This document shows, piece by piece, positions 39,923 to 50,629 of a DNA stretch of 64,000 bases; positions within the stretch are counted from its first letter, which is position 1; the number at the start of each line of letters is the position of its first letter. The notes below the pieces were generated by a model that did no database searches, had not been told where the DNA came from, and saw nothing but the letters and a program-made list of their open reading frames with translations. The position numbers were made by a program, and so were the translations under genes. The DNA comes from Auricularia sp. M13 (taxonomy: Eukaryota; Basidiomycota; Agaricomycetes; Auriculariales; Auriculariaceae): contig CM073203.1 in NCBI GenBank assembly GCA_037042915.1, forward strand, positions 248,001 to 312,000, read 5' to 3'.

Positions 39923-42386
39923 CTTGGGACTCATGGATAATTGCCGGCGCAATTTTGGCGAGCTTGAGCGCTAATACCTTAGTGTAGATCTTGTAATCTG
40001 TGTTGAGCAAGGTAATTGGGCGGTAATTTTCAATTTTACTGCGCTCACCTTTTTTGTAGAGTGGGCACAGCCAACCTTCGGTGAAAGTGGATCCCTGGGC
40101 TAGCCCGTGTCTTTCTAAGTCGTCGAAAGCTGCGGTCATCAGGCCTACTACATTGAACCATGGTTCTCTACGCTGTTTCGTTCGGCAGTACAGGCTGTGT
40201 AGGGCTTTCCAAAGCTCGTATATGAGACCGTCCATGCCCGCGGCCGAGCAATTCTTCGCAGATAGGAGGGATTCTTCAACTTCGGCTTCGGTGATATTCG
40301 AGTCCAAGCCTGAACTATCAATAATTTCCTTTTCTACCTGGATATGTGCGAGGGTGCGCAAAATCGCGGTTTGCCTAGTCTCATCCGCGACGTCCAGATC
40401 TTTAGTCTGGATACTATCATGGTACTCGCCAGCAAGCTCAGCCATCCCTCGGGAATCTTGGACAAACTCGATTGGAAACTTATTTGGTCGCTCTAAGTAT
40501 GCGATCGAGTCCTTTTGACGTTTCTCATTCGCCCAACTAAACCAGCCTTTGTGCATAGTCTCACCCACTGCCCATGCTCGAGCCGAGCGACGCTTAAAAA
40601 TGGTGTCATGTGCGTCGTCCTGCAGTTTGTGTACTTTGCTCTCCGCCTCGCGTACGCGGGCCTTGGCGTTGTCCATTGCCTCTGGCGTACTAGCTACGGC
40701 CAGCGCGGCTGCCGCGTCATTTCTTTCAGCAATGGCCTTGGAGAGGCGGCTATCCCTGGCGCACCCGATCTCACGGCTCCGTTGCCGTGCGTAATTTATA
40801 ACCTCTTTTTTAAAACTCGCCCAGATAGTCTGAGCATTCTTTGTTGGCGTACGCCCGGATGTTCTAAGGGTCTTCAAATCATCCTGTGCACGTTTACCAA
40901 GGTTATTTACCTTGTCCATGAACAAGCCGTCCCTTGTTAGTGATTCTTTCATTGACCACCTCCCTGGTCCCACTTCCGGGGCGTTCAGGCTTGTTAAATC
41001 CACGCGTACACGACTATGGTCGTTAACTGTCAGATCCGAGAGGTCTATTCCCCAGTTCCGACTCCCCTTTAGTAGAGGCCGGCTGAGGTATATTCGATCT
41101 AGACGAGACATCGCCGACATCGCGGCATTACGCCAGGTCCATTCAACCTTCCCAGGGAAGGTATCTCGCCATCCATCTGTGACGCCAAGGTAGGTCTTCA
41201 GGTTATCAAAGGATGCAGGAGCATCAATACGGGACACTTTCGCCGGGAAGCGATCAATTGGATCCTCTACAAAATTAAAGTCACCCAAGAGGATTTCTGG
41301 TTTTGGAAACTCACGAGGGCGACGTTTCAGGCATCTACGAAGCTTGTTCCAGAAGTTGTAATTTTCCTTGGCATTCGTCGGAGCGTAAACCGCCAAAATC
41401 GTCAAGGTGTCCTCGCGGTGCCAGGACATTGTCGTAAGCAGGGCTCGGCCCGGGATGACAGCGCGGGCAACTACTGACTTATAGTTTGTCAGATTCTTGT
41501 TGAAAATCAGCGCCACTCCGCCCGCACCAGTAGGATTTTCAGGTATCGCAGTGTGCACAATATGGAGGTGATCGTACAGCAGGTTTATCTCATCAATGTG
41601 CTCGTCTGAGAGGTGAGACTCTTGAATAGCCATTATCCCTATTTTTGATCGCCTGATACTATCTGCCAGTTTCTTCCATTTGACGCTGCCAGCAATGGCG
41701 GGCGCGCCCCTTCCCCTCATATTCTCTGACGCCAGACGAACGTAGGCTTTTGTTTTTTTACTGGAGCCGTTAAATTCGCTGTGGTTGTCTACTGCTTGTT
41801 GCTCGACCGGCGAACTCGAGCGCCGTGCATGAGATGAGGAGGGCGTTTGAGAGACCGCGCGGGGCGAAGAGAGAGCCCATGAAGGTGTGATGGGCTCATA
41901 CGATCGTGGTGTAGTGTCATTTGTGACACTGGACTGGTGCGTCCGCGGCGTGTTAGCCGACTGAGAGTGATCTCTCTCACGTATGGGTGTTACCGGGGGG
42001 GGTGTTGGTTGCGCAGGTCTCGCCATTGCTGGTGAGAGGCGTGCAACCTCGTCCACGCCACCTCTGGGTTGGGTTGGGCTGCCGTGATGACCCCTGGCAC
42101 TATCATTCCTTTGCAGAGAGGCAGGCAGAGGCTCCGCCGGTCCTTTGTCAGGGGACGAGGTTCCGTGCCTGTCAATTGTCACCGTATTATGTGTAGCGGA
42201 AGGGAATGTATTTGGTTGCACTGCAAGTCTGGCGATCCAAGGCCAGTGCACCTTGGACCGCACAGCCGGCTGGCGGCCGGCGCGCCGAACTATGTCCTTC
42301 GGTACTGAACAGGGCGTCCGGACGCACTGTCCTTCCCTCGGACTTAAGCGTCTCCGCACGGTACGTTCGCGACCTAAATAGGCCAC
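39923..42386 (-). CDS. LINE ORF2, N-terminal part: endonuclease and start of RT
   Basis: A Pro/Ser-rich N-terminal 200 residues precede an apurinic-type endonuclease: LASENMRGRG, IMAIQESHLSDEH, LLGDFNFVEDPIDRFP (GDFN), SRLDRIYLSRPLL and VNDHSRVRVDL. A coiled, charged linker follows, then the first RT block (IENYRPITLLNTDYKIYT). The frame then runs into the gypsy LTR after HESQAG, which gives a spurious fused C terminus. Translation resumes at 34,306 with FVRGRSI on the far side. The initiation codon is uncertain because the listed start lies in sequence that may still be 5' leader. Confidence 0.85.
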
Positions 42387-42429
42387 CGTCTCCAGTGCAG
42401 CTTACCTGCACCTATTGGTCAGTATATTA

Positions 42430-42791
42430 GGCTGCACTAGGCACTTCTCGCGGTTCGTGCATAGCCGGCCGGTGTCGCGCATACAGAGCCGCCGGTTCAG
42501 CTTACAGTATGGGCGACCGTCGCAACTGTCCGCCTTCTCCGGCATGAAGGGGAGCCGCCTGTCCCTCACTTCCGGTCGCACGTGATTTGCTCAGCAGGTG
42601 CATCTATTCCAAATCCTACATTCGAGGCGCAACCGACAGTAACCTAGACACTCGCGCGGCCCTCGTAGTTGAAAGGATCAGGCGAGCAAGCGAGCGTGAA
42701 CGGAAGATGGGAGAGGGGGTGGGTGAGGGTGAGCACATGGGAGTGGGATCGGCGCGAGCGTGCGGGGAGGGCCGTTTACATCAGGGAGATT
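42430..42791. other. Sequence between LINE ORF2 and the CCHC gene
   Basis: No gene is supported. It probably contains the LINE 5' leader and the 3' UTR of the CCHC gene. GTTTACATCA near 42,775 resembles the repeat at the LINE 3' end in 8 of 10 positions. Confidence 0.4.
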
Positions 42792-45700
42792 TCAAGAGCC
42801 GCGTGCGCGTGAGCCTCTGCCGCGGCGCGCACCGCGTGCACTGAAGGAGGCTCTGACCGCATAGCCGCCGCGTCCACGGTTCGCGGGCTGCAGCGAGGGC
42901 GGTGCGGTCGGTGGGGCATGCCAGCCCGCGACGTCGTGGGTTTTGCATAGTCCCCGTGGGTGACCGCGACTCGGGCAGGCGGAGCAATCCCAGTCGGGAT
43001 CGCGCAGCGCTATGATGCCAGCAAAGTTGTCGACGATACGGACTTTGCGCAGCGCGTCGCGCAGTTCCTTATGCAAGATCGGGGAGAGGTAGTGCGCGTC
43101 GCCGTATATGTTGTATTCTACGACGATCTCGCCTTGCGTCTTCGTAACCATGGGGACGACCCGGATTGACCTGAAGAAAACGGCGCGGAGAGCGGACGAG
43201 GCGCAGGCGGCGCGATCGCAGTCGCAGACGCAAGAGTACTCACAGTCGAACAGGTCCAGAAGCTTCTTGCGCGCCAGTGACGTTTCCTCCGCAGTGAGGT
43301 TGATCGCGAAGCCGAGGTAGTCGCTATACAGCGGCGTATAGTCGAAGACGATCTTTGTCATCTGCGAGGTGTTGGTCCTCCGAGTCCACACCACCACCTT
43401 GTCGGCCGGCACAGACTGATCAGCCTCGACGTATTCGACGATGGGCGGCGTGTAGTTGGTGATCACCACCTCGTCGTCCTCTTGACCCACCGGCGCTGTA
43501 CCATCCCGTGCAGGTGTGGGGGCAGGCGCAGGCGTAGGAGGCGCACCCGCAGGCGCAGACGCACCCGCAGCCGCAGACGCACCCGCATGCGCAGACGCAC
43601 CCGCAGGCGCAGACGAGCCTGAGCCGGATGCCTGGCCTGGCTTGTGCCCATATCCAACCGCACCAGGTCGGGGCCGCACTGCAATATAAAATTGGTCGGG
43701 CGTGGGCTGAGGAGGCGGGACTGTGCCAGTCTCGCTGATGCGCTGCGCAGGGGGCTGAATGCCGTGTGCAATGGCATTCATGTCCGTTACCATGTTGAGA
43801 TGGCTATTCCTACAAATCGTGTTTCTCGTTAGCACGCGGAATCTTACAGATATCGTGAGACTTACTGGACATGACCCTGGAACTTGACCAAGGCTGCGGC
43901 GGGCTCCTCAAGCAGCTTGTGCTGGAGGAAGTCCCGCGCGTTGTGGGTTGCGTGGAACCTCGACATCGATGGGTCGCGGTCGAAGTCGATGCGCGAGCCC
44001 GAGAGAAAGATTGCCGAGTCGAAGTGGTAGAACACGGCGATGTATTCGAGCTGTAGCGCAAAAAAAGTCAGCAGTGTACGAGAACCGCAAGCGCAGCCGC
44101 GGGCGCAGGCGCAGGCGCAACCGCAGGCGCAGGCGCATCATGCACTCACGAGCTGGATGACGTTGTCCGCCTGGACTTGGAAGAGATTGTGGCGGTCGGT
44201 GGGCGTACCATTCTCGGGGCCGTATGGGTACACAATCTCGTGACGGATGAGGAGGTCGTCGACCTGCTCATCCGTCAACTTAGCGGACCAAGTGTCGTAC
44301 AGCGCCTTGTAATCTTCGGCGCTGTACTTGCTGCGATTCCCGAGGATATCGTCGAACTTCCGCCGCTCGATGCATTCTGCAAGAACGTCAGTGTGCAACA
44401 CTAGGGAAAGAACTGAACAAAGGGGAAAAAAAACGAACCCTTGTGCGTGTTGCGGCAGAACCTCTTGAACAGCTCGAGCCTGCTGATTTGGCGCGGCTTT
44501 TGCAGAATGCCAATGAGGGCGCGGAGGCGCTCCGAGGCGATGCCGAGGCTGGCAGAGGCCAGCGTGATAATTTGGCCAAAGAACGAGGCCATCATGTTCA
44601 TGGCGCGGCCCTGGTGCGCTGTTGGACGCCCTCGCCCGAGCTCGTGCTGCTTCTGGGCCTCGCGGCGCAGAGTAGCCATGAGGGCCTTGTAGTTCTTGTG
44701 CACCTCTTCCTGGGTCATACCTCGGGGTGCAGCGGAGAACATCTCCGCCATCTCCTGCTCCTCGAGCTCGCGGAGAACGTCCTCGTCAATGGGATTGGGG
44801 TCGAGGTCGAGGACTGGCAGTGGCGGAGGTGTTTGTCGAAGACTGTGGTGACGCTCAGCTCCTTCGACCATCTATCCAGGATAGCTTCTCGGACCTGGGG
44901 ACCGTCCAAGCAGATTTCGGGCACCGTTCCCAGGAAAGGCGATACTGGGAGGTCGAAGGAGAACGTGGTGATCTTGGCTACGCCGATAATGTAGTGCCGT
45001 CGACCCGTGATGGCCTCCAGCTGTTCGTCGTCGATGTTCTTGAGTAGGAAGTTGTTCTTGCGCACGCGCTGGGTCGAGTTGGGGTCCTGTTCAGCGAGGG
45101 AGACTTCAGGCGAGCTGTCTGGCCATGCGCCTTGGAATTGGCGCGCCAACTTCTTGATGGCCGCCGTGCGGTTCATCGTTGACGGGTCCAGGCCGTCGAG
45201 GTCGTCGCAGATGAAGATCGCCTTGTTCCCGTCATGAGCCTCCCAGGCCTGTCGCTGTGACGGCAGCATGTGCACGAGGTGCCCGTTCGCTATCATGCCG
45301 TCCATCGGGTCGTTGTCGCCGTTAGATACGACGAGCACGGTGCGCTGGTCGAACGCGGGGTGCAGAATGTACATGTCCGGCGAATCGGCGTCTTCGATCT
45401 CGCTGACGTACTCCAGCTCGTCTTCGACGTCGACAGAGGGGGAACGTGGTGGCTGCGCAGCAGGCGGCTCATTGGTATAGTGATAGTCGTCCGCTGCTAG
45501 GTCGTCGTCAACGTCCATGGGGGCCGGGTTGGGGCTGGCGAAGTGTTGCGGGCCCGTCTGGTTATGTACGACGCTGGCTGGAGACGGCGCGCTGGACCTT
45601 GGAGCCGCGGTAGACGTTGCGCGTGCACCTGTGAGGCGGGCCGATACGTGCCTGGCAGTGGCCGCCGCCGTGTGCCATGACGCAGAGCTGTCCTGGGCGG

Positions 45701-46573
45701 ACGGCCCGCGCGTCGCCCGTGGAGGGGTCGGGGACTGGCTTGCATGGTCTGCCACAGCGCTCGTCCTGGCTGCAACGTCGTTTTGAGCGGGCAGCTGCTG
45801 CTGAGCGGTCGAGAAGGGATCGAGGCTCGCTGGCTCCTGTGTGGCCGCGACAAGAATCTTGTCAAAGGAAATTCAGGACGCCTTCTGACGATAGGATGAC
45901 CACGTACTGTCTCTTCCTGTCCAATACTGGTGGAGCGGCTTGGGCCGTGCGCTGCGCTTAGCGACTGGCGAGGCCCAGTGTTGTGAGTCGCCCGTCGGCC
46001 AGTAATTGGTCGCTGAAAGATCGGGGGCGGGGGGGGGGGCGGCGGACGGTCCGAGAGAGGGAGCAGGACACGTCCGTCTGTCATCTCTGACTGAGCATTC
46101 GTGCGCGACGTCGAGCGCTGTCGGACGCGCAGCTCGTCGATGGACTTGATCTGCCTGGATGATCCTCGCACTTGCGCGCCCGCTCTTGCGTCGACCAGCT
46201 GGCGGCCTCTAGGCAGCGGAGGCCAGTCCTCCTCGTTGAACGTCTCGATGTCGGCTCTGCGGCGCTCGCGCCGTTCGTCGGACACCTTCTGCGCATTGGC
46301 CCGATCGCTTGGAGTTTCGAGCTCGTCCGCCGTTCGCGTCGTGGCAGGGCGTACAGGCGAGATCAGCTGCTCGGGGACTTGAGGGGCGGCTGGTGATGAC
46401 GGTAGCAAGGAGGAAGATGTGGTCGTTTCCAGAGCCTGTCGAGCCGAGACGAACTCCGACCCATAGTCGGTGCCAGGCGGCGGCACCTCCGGTGGCAGGA
46501 GTGGCTCGTCGGCGTCGCCAGTATAAGCAACGAGAGGTCTGACGCCGCTGGAGTTTCCGTTCGACGTCGCCAT
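42792..46573 (-). CDS. Spliced gene of unknown function with C-terminal CCHC zinc knuckle
   Basis: ATG at 46573 lies 29 bp downstream of a TATATAAG box. I trace exons 46573-45908, 45857-44439, 44400-44150, 44050-43866 and 43809-42792. The introns have GT-AG ends; that at 43810-43865 also has the branch motif GCTAAC. The N terminus is disordered and rich in Pro/Ser with basic patches. A central folded-looking region has AIFICDDLDGLDPSTMNR and VSPFLGTVPEICLDGPQ. Exon 5 has an Ala/Gly/Pro repeat and ends with CSACPSRGHPRGLC (CX2CX4HX4C) and an Arg/Gly-rich tail. A one-base frame offset near 44,850 is unexplained. The knuckle and position upstream of a LINE suggest a gag or ORF1 origin, but introns and a TATA promoter argue for a host-type gene. 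I do not recognise the family. Confidence 0.65.
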
Positions 46574-46601
46574 GAGGTTTAAAAAATTTCCGTTCAGACG
46601 G

Positions 46602-46609
46602 CTTATATA
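46602..46609 (-). promoter_or_regulatory. TATA box of the CCHC gene
   Basis: TATATAAG on the minus strand, ending about 29 bp upstream of the ATG at 46573. Confidence 0.55.
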
Positions 46610-46889
46610 GTCTCTCGCTGAACGGCGAGATGCCCGTTTTGTTTCCGTCGGCCGCGTGGGGCGGAGCTCCTTGCGTGGACGGGCGATCACAGGGTAGTAG
46701 GTAGATTAAATTCGAAGCAGCGGCGTGCGCCACCAATTGTGTCTACTGATTAGCTTCCTCCCGCCGTTTCAGGACAGAAAAAAGTGCGAATTAAGCATTG
46801 ACGCCTGCCACCAGGACTGATAGACCGATCGGCCAGCGTCTCATGCGCGGCTGTACAAGAGGCTGTGATTCTACTTTGGACATTCGGGG

Positions 46890-47543
46890 CTACTCTGGGA
46901 CTCCGTGACCACGTGCCCTTTTCTCGTTCCTGATGCGTGCTCTCCTCCTGTTCACTAGCATCTCGTTGTAGTCGACTACGTACGGAGTCCCTTGGATGGC
47001 CTCGACGTGCTTCGCTTCGCAGTCTTTAGAGCATGCCCAGTGAATTTCGCGACCGTCTCTCGTCTTGAAGGTTCTGTTGCATCCGAAGCACAGTGCTCGG
47101 AGACGCCGGCCGCCTGAGTCTATCCATCTCGCCGCTGCGGCCGCAATCTCCAGTGGTGCAGAGGCAGTCTGCTCTGGGATATCAGGTCTGCGCTTCTTCT
47201 TCGTCTCGCGTTTGCGCTTGGGCTTTTGCTTCGTGTCGCCCGGCGTTGACTCCATCTGGAAGTCGCCACGAATCGCATCGCTTTCGAGAGGCCCTTCTGC
47301 TTGCACTCTATGCGTGGCCGCAGCTAGTAGGGCGCTGAAGGGCGGCAGGCGCACGTTGGGCTGGACGTCGGCGCGACCGCTGTCTGGCGCAACTGCCGAA
47401 CTATGTGTCTGTGGCTCGAGCTGGCTGCTCACAGGCATCGTATGGGGCTCGCCGCGATTTGTGGTCGAGCGCGTAGTGCCGGCGTCATCACTCTGACAGC
47501 GAGCGTGGCTCAGAGGCGGCAGCAGGACTTGGCGAGGGTGCAT
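46890..47543 (-). CDS. Small Cys-rich basic protein, unknown function
   Basis: The 217-residue ORF is intact and intronless, from ATG at 47543 to the stop at 46890-46892. A Lys/Arg-rich stretch (KQKPKRKRETKKKRR) could act as a nuclear localisation or RNA-binding signal. The C-terminal third has CFGCNRTFKTRDGREIHWAC followed by KDC and KH, a possible zinc-binding cluster (CX2C...HX2CX3C). A TATAAAG box (47590-47596) lies about 48 bp upstream of the ATG, supporting transcription. It is transcribed in the same direction as the CCHC gene, whose promoter is 0.3 kb away. I do not recognise the family. Confidence 0.55.
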   Translation of the reverse strand: MHPRQVLLPPLSHARCQSDDAGTTRSTTNRGEPHTMPVSSQLEPQTHSSAVAPDSGRADVQPNVRLPPFSALLAAATHRVQAEGPLESDAIRGDFQMESTPGDTKQKPKRKRETKKKRRPDIPEQTASAPLEIAAAAARWIDSGGRRLRALCFGCNRTFKTRDGREIHWACSKDCEAKHVEAIQGTPYVVDYNEMLVNRRRARIRNEKRARGHGVPE

Positions 47544-47599
47544 GCCGAGGTCGGGGTGCTACTGACGGTCGACGCCGGCTAGCGAGGGGCTTTATACTC

Positions 47600-50177
47600 G
47601 CGCCTTTAGCCGACGATCCTGGGCGCTTCTAGACATTGCTTGCGGCGACCCTGGGCGTCATGAGTATTGTTGGAGGGGTGGCGTCTTGGGTGTGTTGATT
47701 AGGTTGACGGTCCGCGTCAAGTTAAACTGCGTATGCGAGACGCTACACCTCCTGCAGCGGACATGGACGTAGATAGGTCGTCTGAGTCTTGTTCTGCGGC
47801 GGCCCTTTTCGTAAAATCTCGAGTTGGCGTGACAGGGCCTCGTATATTTATGTGAGTCTCGAATCTGTTTGCCGAGATCATACTGCGGGTTGATCGCACA
47901 TCAGCCCGCAGTAAACGCTTATCCATTATTAATAGAGGTTGACTGCTATTCACTGTGGCGGCAGCTTTATTGGAAAGTGTGATAGACACCTCTGAATTTT
48001 AGGTTTGATGTATGGGAACGATCTCTTTTTCTACAGTATTAATGTGAGGACGGACGGGTCATCGGGTGCTGAATATTGCGACCGTCATTCCGGTCTTAAC
48101 ATAAAGACCATTTTCAGTTCCAAGAGCCCATCTTCGGCAAGGTATGGATATCGTAGCGTGCGTAGGCCTGACTCAGAGTTAAATATTCCTGATTTTTAAA
48201 AGTTCGCCGGCGTAGCAGGTTTCTTGAGGGGTCAGAGATTATATATGTCGTATCTATTCGTCGCGTGGTACATAAATTGATAAGAGACATCCTCTGCTGT
48301 CGTATACGCTTTGGTCTCCACTTGTCAAGCATCGTACTAGCAGTCTTATGGTAAAGAGACAGGGCACAGCGAATAACTGCAGTGACAAGTTGTGTGCAGA
48401 TTTTCGTGGCGCGTGAGGTCACTGTTATTTCCTTTTCACTGAATAATGAGATCTTCTTTGCCTCATGATTATACTATACGTTTCTGAAAGGCTTATGAGC
48501 AGTAAAAACACCCTTTCGATCGCGCTACAATCGGGCAGCAGGAACTGAAAAGATATTCGGGCGCCTCGGCCTTCGCGAGGTTCGCTAGACTTCTTTTCTT
48601 TAAACGTCTTGTTTGGTGTACTGCACCATTATTCCTCGCTGGGCAAATAATATAAGGCGAGAGGGGAGCGCTACCGCGGCGTACGTCGGCCTGGAGGCGC
48701 GTCGGCCGTTGGCGGTCCGGGGCGAGACAGTCTAGCGTCTGCTCGGCGTCTATTCGGTGAATTGCTTCTCGGCCGAAGGCTGTGCTTGGGCGCCAGTCGA
48801 TCGTAAGTGTTCTATTTCGAGATTTGGGCCCGGGGGTCCGGGTTTGAGAACATTCGCTGTCATGACGTCACCTATTGCGTCACGCCTCGTGTATGCGGCG
48901 CGGCTCCGGGGCCGGCGTCTTGGTGACCGACAGATACTGTAGATCGGCTCGACAGCTGTTGCGGCCTCTGTTGGCGACGCGCGCCGGCTTGGCATGCTGC
49001 CGCGCCTCTTCCGCGTGTCAGTTATGCGCGCACGGACGTTGGCTCGTGCGCGCTGAATTGCCCCAGGCATCCAACGGGGCTGTAAGTGGCGCAAACTTGA
49101 TGTCCTTAGGCGAAGGACAGGTCGCCGCTGTCGCTCGTAGCCTCTTGAGCATCCAGGCCACGCTGACAGCGGGATCAGCACAGGTCCATTTATGGCGGTC
49201 GAGTATTCAAGCAGCCAAACTCGCTGTCGCCGCCGTGGGCGACAGCTTCTCAAAATTTCGACTTTATTCACGGCGATCCGCACGACGACGAGCATTTAAA
49301 GCAAGGTGCGAGTACTCTTGAGCTCGACATCGCCCTCGTTTGCTCATGGCCTTCCATTGCCTGTCCTGCGCTGTACGTGCCTTCAAGCTATCCGGCGCTT
49401 TCTCATGTATAGCAGCGGCCTGCTTGCGGCTTTCCGGGCTCGTTCGCGCTTTACCCTTGCCCCTGCGAACACTGTACCGTCCAACAGGGCGGCATTCTTG
49501 GCTTCGTTTGCGCTGCTTGCGGAGCGGTGCGTTAGCCCGTCCATCTCTCGCGGGCATTCTAACTCTTTGCAGGTCTCTTATTACTTCGGTTGGGCCGTGC
49601 GTCCCTACGGCCCCGACGGGCATGCACCTTACGTGCCTTGTCCTGCGTCCCCGCCATGCTCGTGCGCGTGCCGTGCCGCGCCCTCTTATTCTTGGGGGAC
49701 GTACGTGTACTGGCCAGCTCCTCCGGCCCCTCCAGTTGTCTTGGGCCCCGTCTCCTCGCCTGTACACGGCTCGCCGGGAGCGCCAGCGCAGCGCGTGAAG
49801 GTCCGCTCTCGTGGACGCCGCCGCGCGAAGGGGAAGGGAAGGGCCTCCGCTGAGGCAGGCAGCCATGCGGGCCCTGGTCGTGCTCGTACTCGGCGTGCCA
49901 GTATCGCCTAGGGCGTTCGCAAGCTTGCTTTCCTCTGCTCTCGTTCATGATTTGTGCTCTGCTCTGGTTGTTCGGACATGCTTGTATAGCAGAGTCTAGA
50001 TTTTGAGAATGTGCTCGCGGTTGATTTTAATACACTGCTCGATGCGCATGAGTTGTCTGTCTGGCATCTGAGTCTGGCCGCTGCTTATGGGTGAACCAGC
50101 GCCGAGAGGGGGGGTTTGGTATCAATTCTCGCGTTGTACGCATTCCGGACCATGATGGTTCGGGAGAAGAGCCCCCC
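47600..50177. other. Mostly unassigned region with basic minus-strand ORFs
   Basis: No gene is firmly supported. On the minus strand, 49559-49948 (129 codons) and the overlapping frame 49264-49866 encode Arg/Lys-rich sequence. A TATTAAAA motif (about 50,030) lies upstream of the first ATG, so a small basic-protein gene is possible. The plus-strand ORF 49306-49911 is probably its shadow. The rest, 47,600-49,260, shows no recognisable protein or RNA. Confidence 0.3.
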
Positions 50178-50296
50178 GTTTACACCGTCTTCCACTTCCT
50201 CTTGCCAATGCAAAGGTTACAGTTCATTTGAAGTGACCAAATCGTGTTATACCTCAATAATATGACCTAAAAGGCCATTTGGGCCGCTTTTGAATC

Positions 50297-50317
50297 CCAC
50301 GGTGCAATGCACCGTGG
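50297..50317. repeat. 21-bp perfect palindrome
   Basis: CCACGGTGCA and its exact complement TGCACCGTGG are separated by a single A. It lies between the GTTTACACCG copy at 50,178 and the hairpin repeat at 50,446. Confidence 0.7.
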
Positions 50318-50445
50318 CCGCTCAATGTACTGCCGGAACACCTCATTCGGCCGATTGTGCATTTCATACCCATCATGTAGTCCTGCAATTTTTTTTAAAT
50401 ACTCCTAATAGCGCATATGTTTGATTTTGAGGCGATTGAGGGAAG

Positions 50446-50622
50446 TTGTGTCGCGAAGGTTCCCTGCGGTGCTCGCCTCTACAAAATTCACCAGGCTCTA
50501 AGGAGAGGTTCCGAGCGCGCGACAAATACTTACAAACACCGAAAACACAAAGCACAAACACCGGATGCTTCCCACTCCCGACTCACCCACTCGCTCTCGA
50601 ACCTCTCCTTCAGTGCCTGGTG
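50446..50622 (-). repeat. Dispersed hairpin repeat, right (inverted) copy
   Basis: The reverse complement of 50446-50520 matches 29820-29893: CTGGTGAATTTTGTAGAGGC then GAGCACCGCAGGGAA, with scattered differences. The copy also forms a hairpin between CACCAGGC...AAGGAGAGGTTC (about 50,489-50,512) and its complement at about 50,596-50,622. Confidence 0.6.
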
Positions 50623-50629
50623 ACGAGGC

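Larger units (their letters stand above)
30018..42790 (-). mobile_element. Non-LTR retrotransposon (LINE) with nested insertions
   Basis: The element runs from an uncertain 5' end near 42.4-42.8 kb to the poly(A) tract at 30,018. It carries an AP-endonuclease/RT ORF2 with a C-terminal RNase H-like region and a Cys-rich tail. Two later elements split it: a Ty3/gypsy element at 34307-39917 and a solo LTR at 31411-32434. Removing both, each with one copy of its target repeat, leaves about 6.1 kb, a normal LINE length, and the ORF2 frame is continuous across both junctions. An alternative 5' end at 50,177 is discussed among the findings. Confidence 0.8.

Noticed and set aside
43463-44160. CRISPR-like or tandem-repeat array from the regular GC hexamers
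   Set aside because: This is low-complexity coding and intronic repeat in a eukaryotic gene, with no spacer structure.
49306-49911. Plus-strand 201-codon ORF as a protein gene
   Set aside because: It overlaps two basic minus-strand ORFs in GC-rich sequence. The minus strand has the better promoter-like context, though neither is firm.
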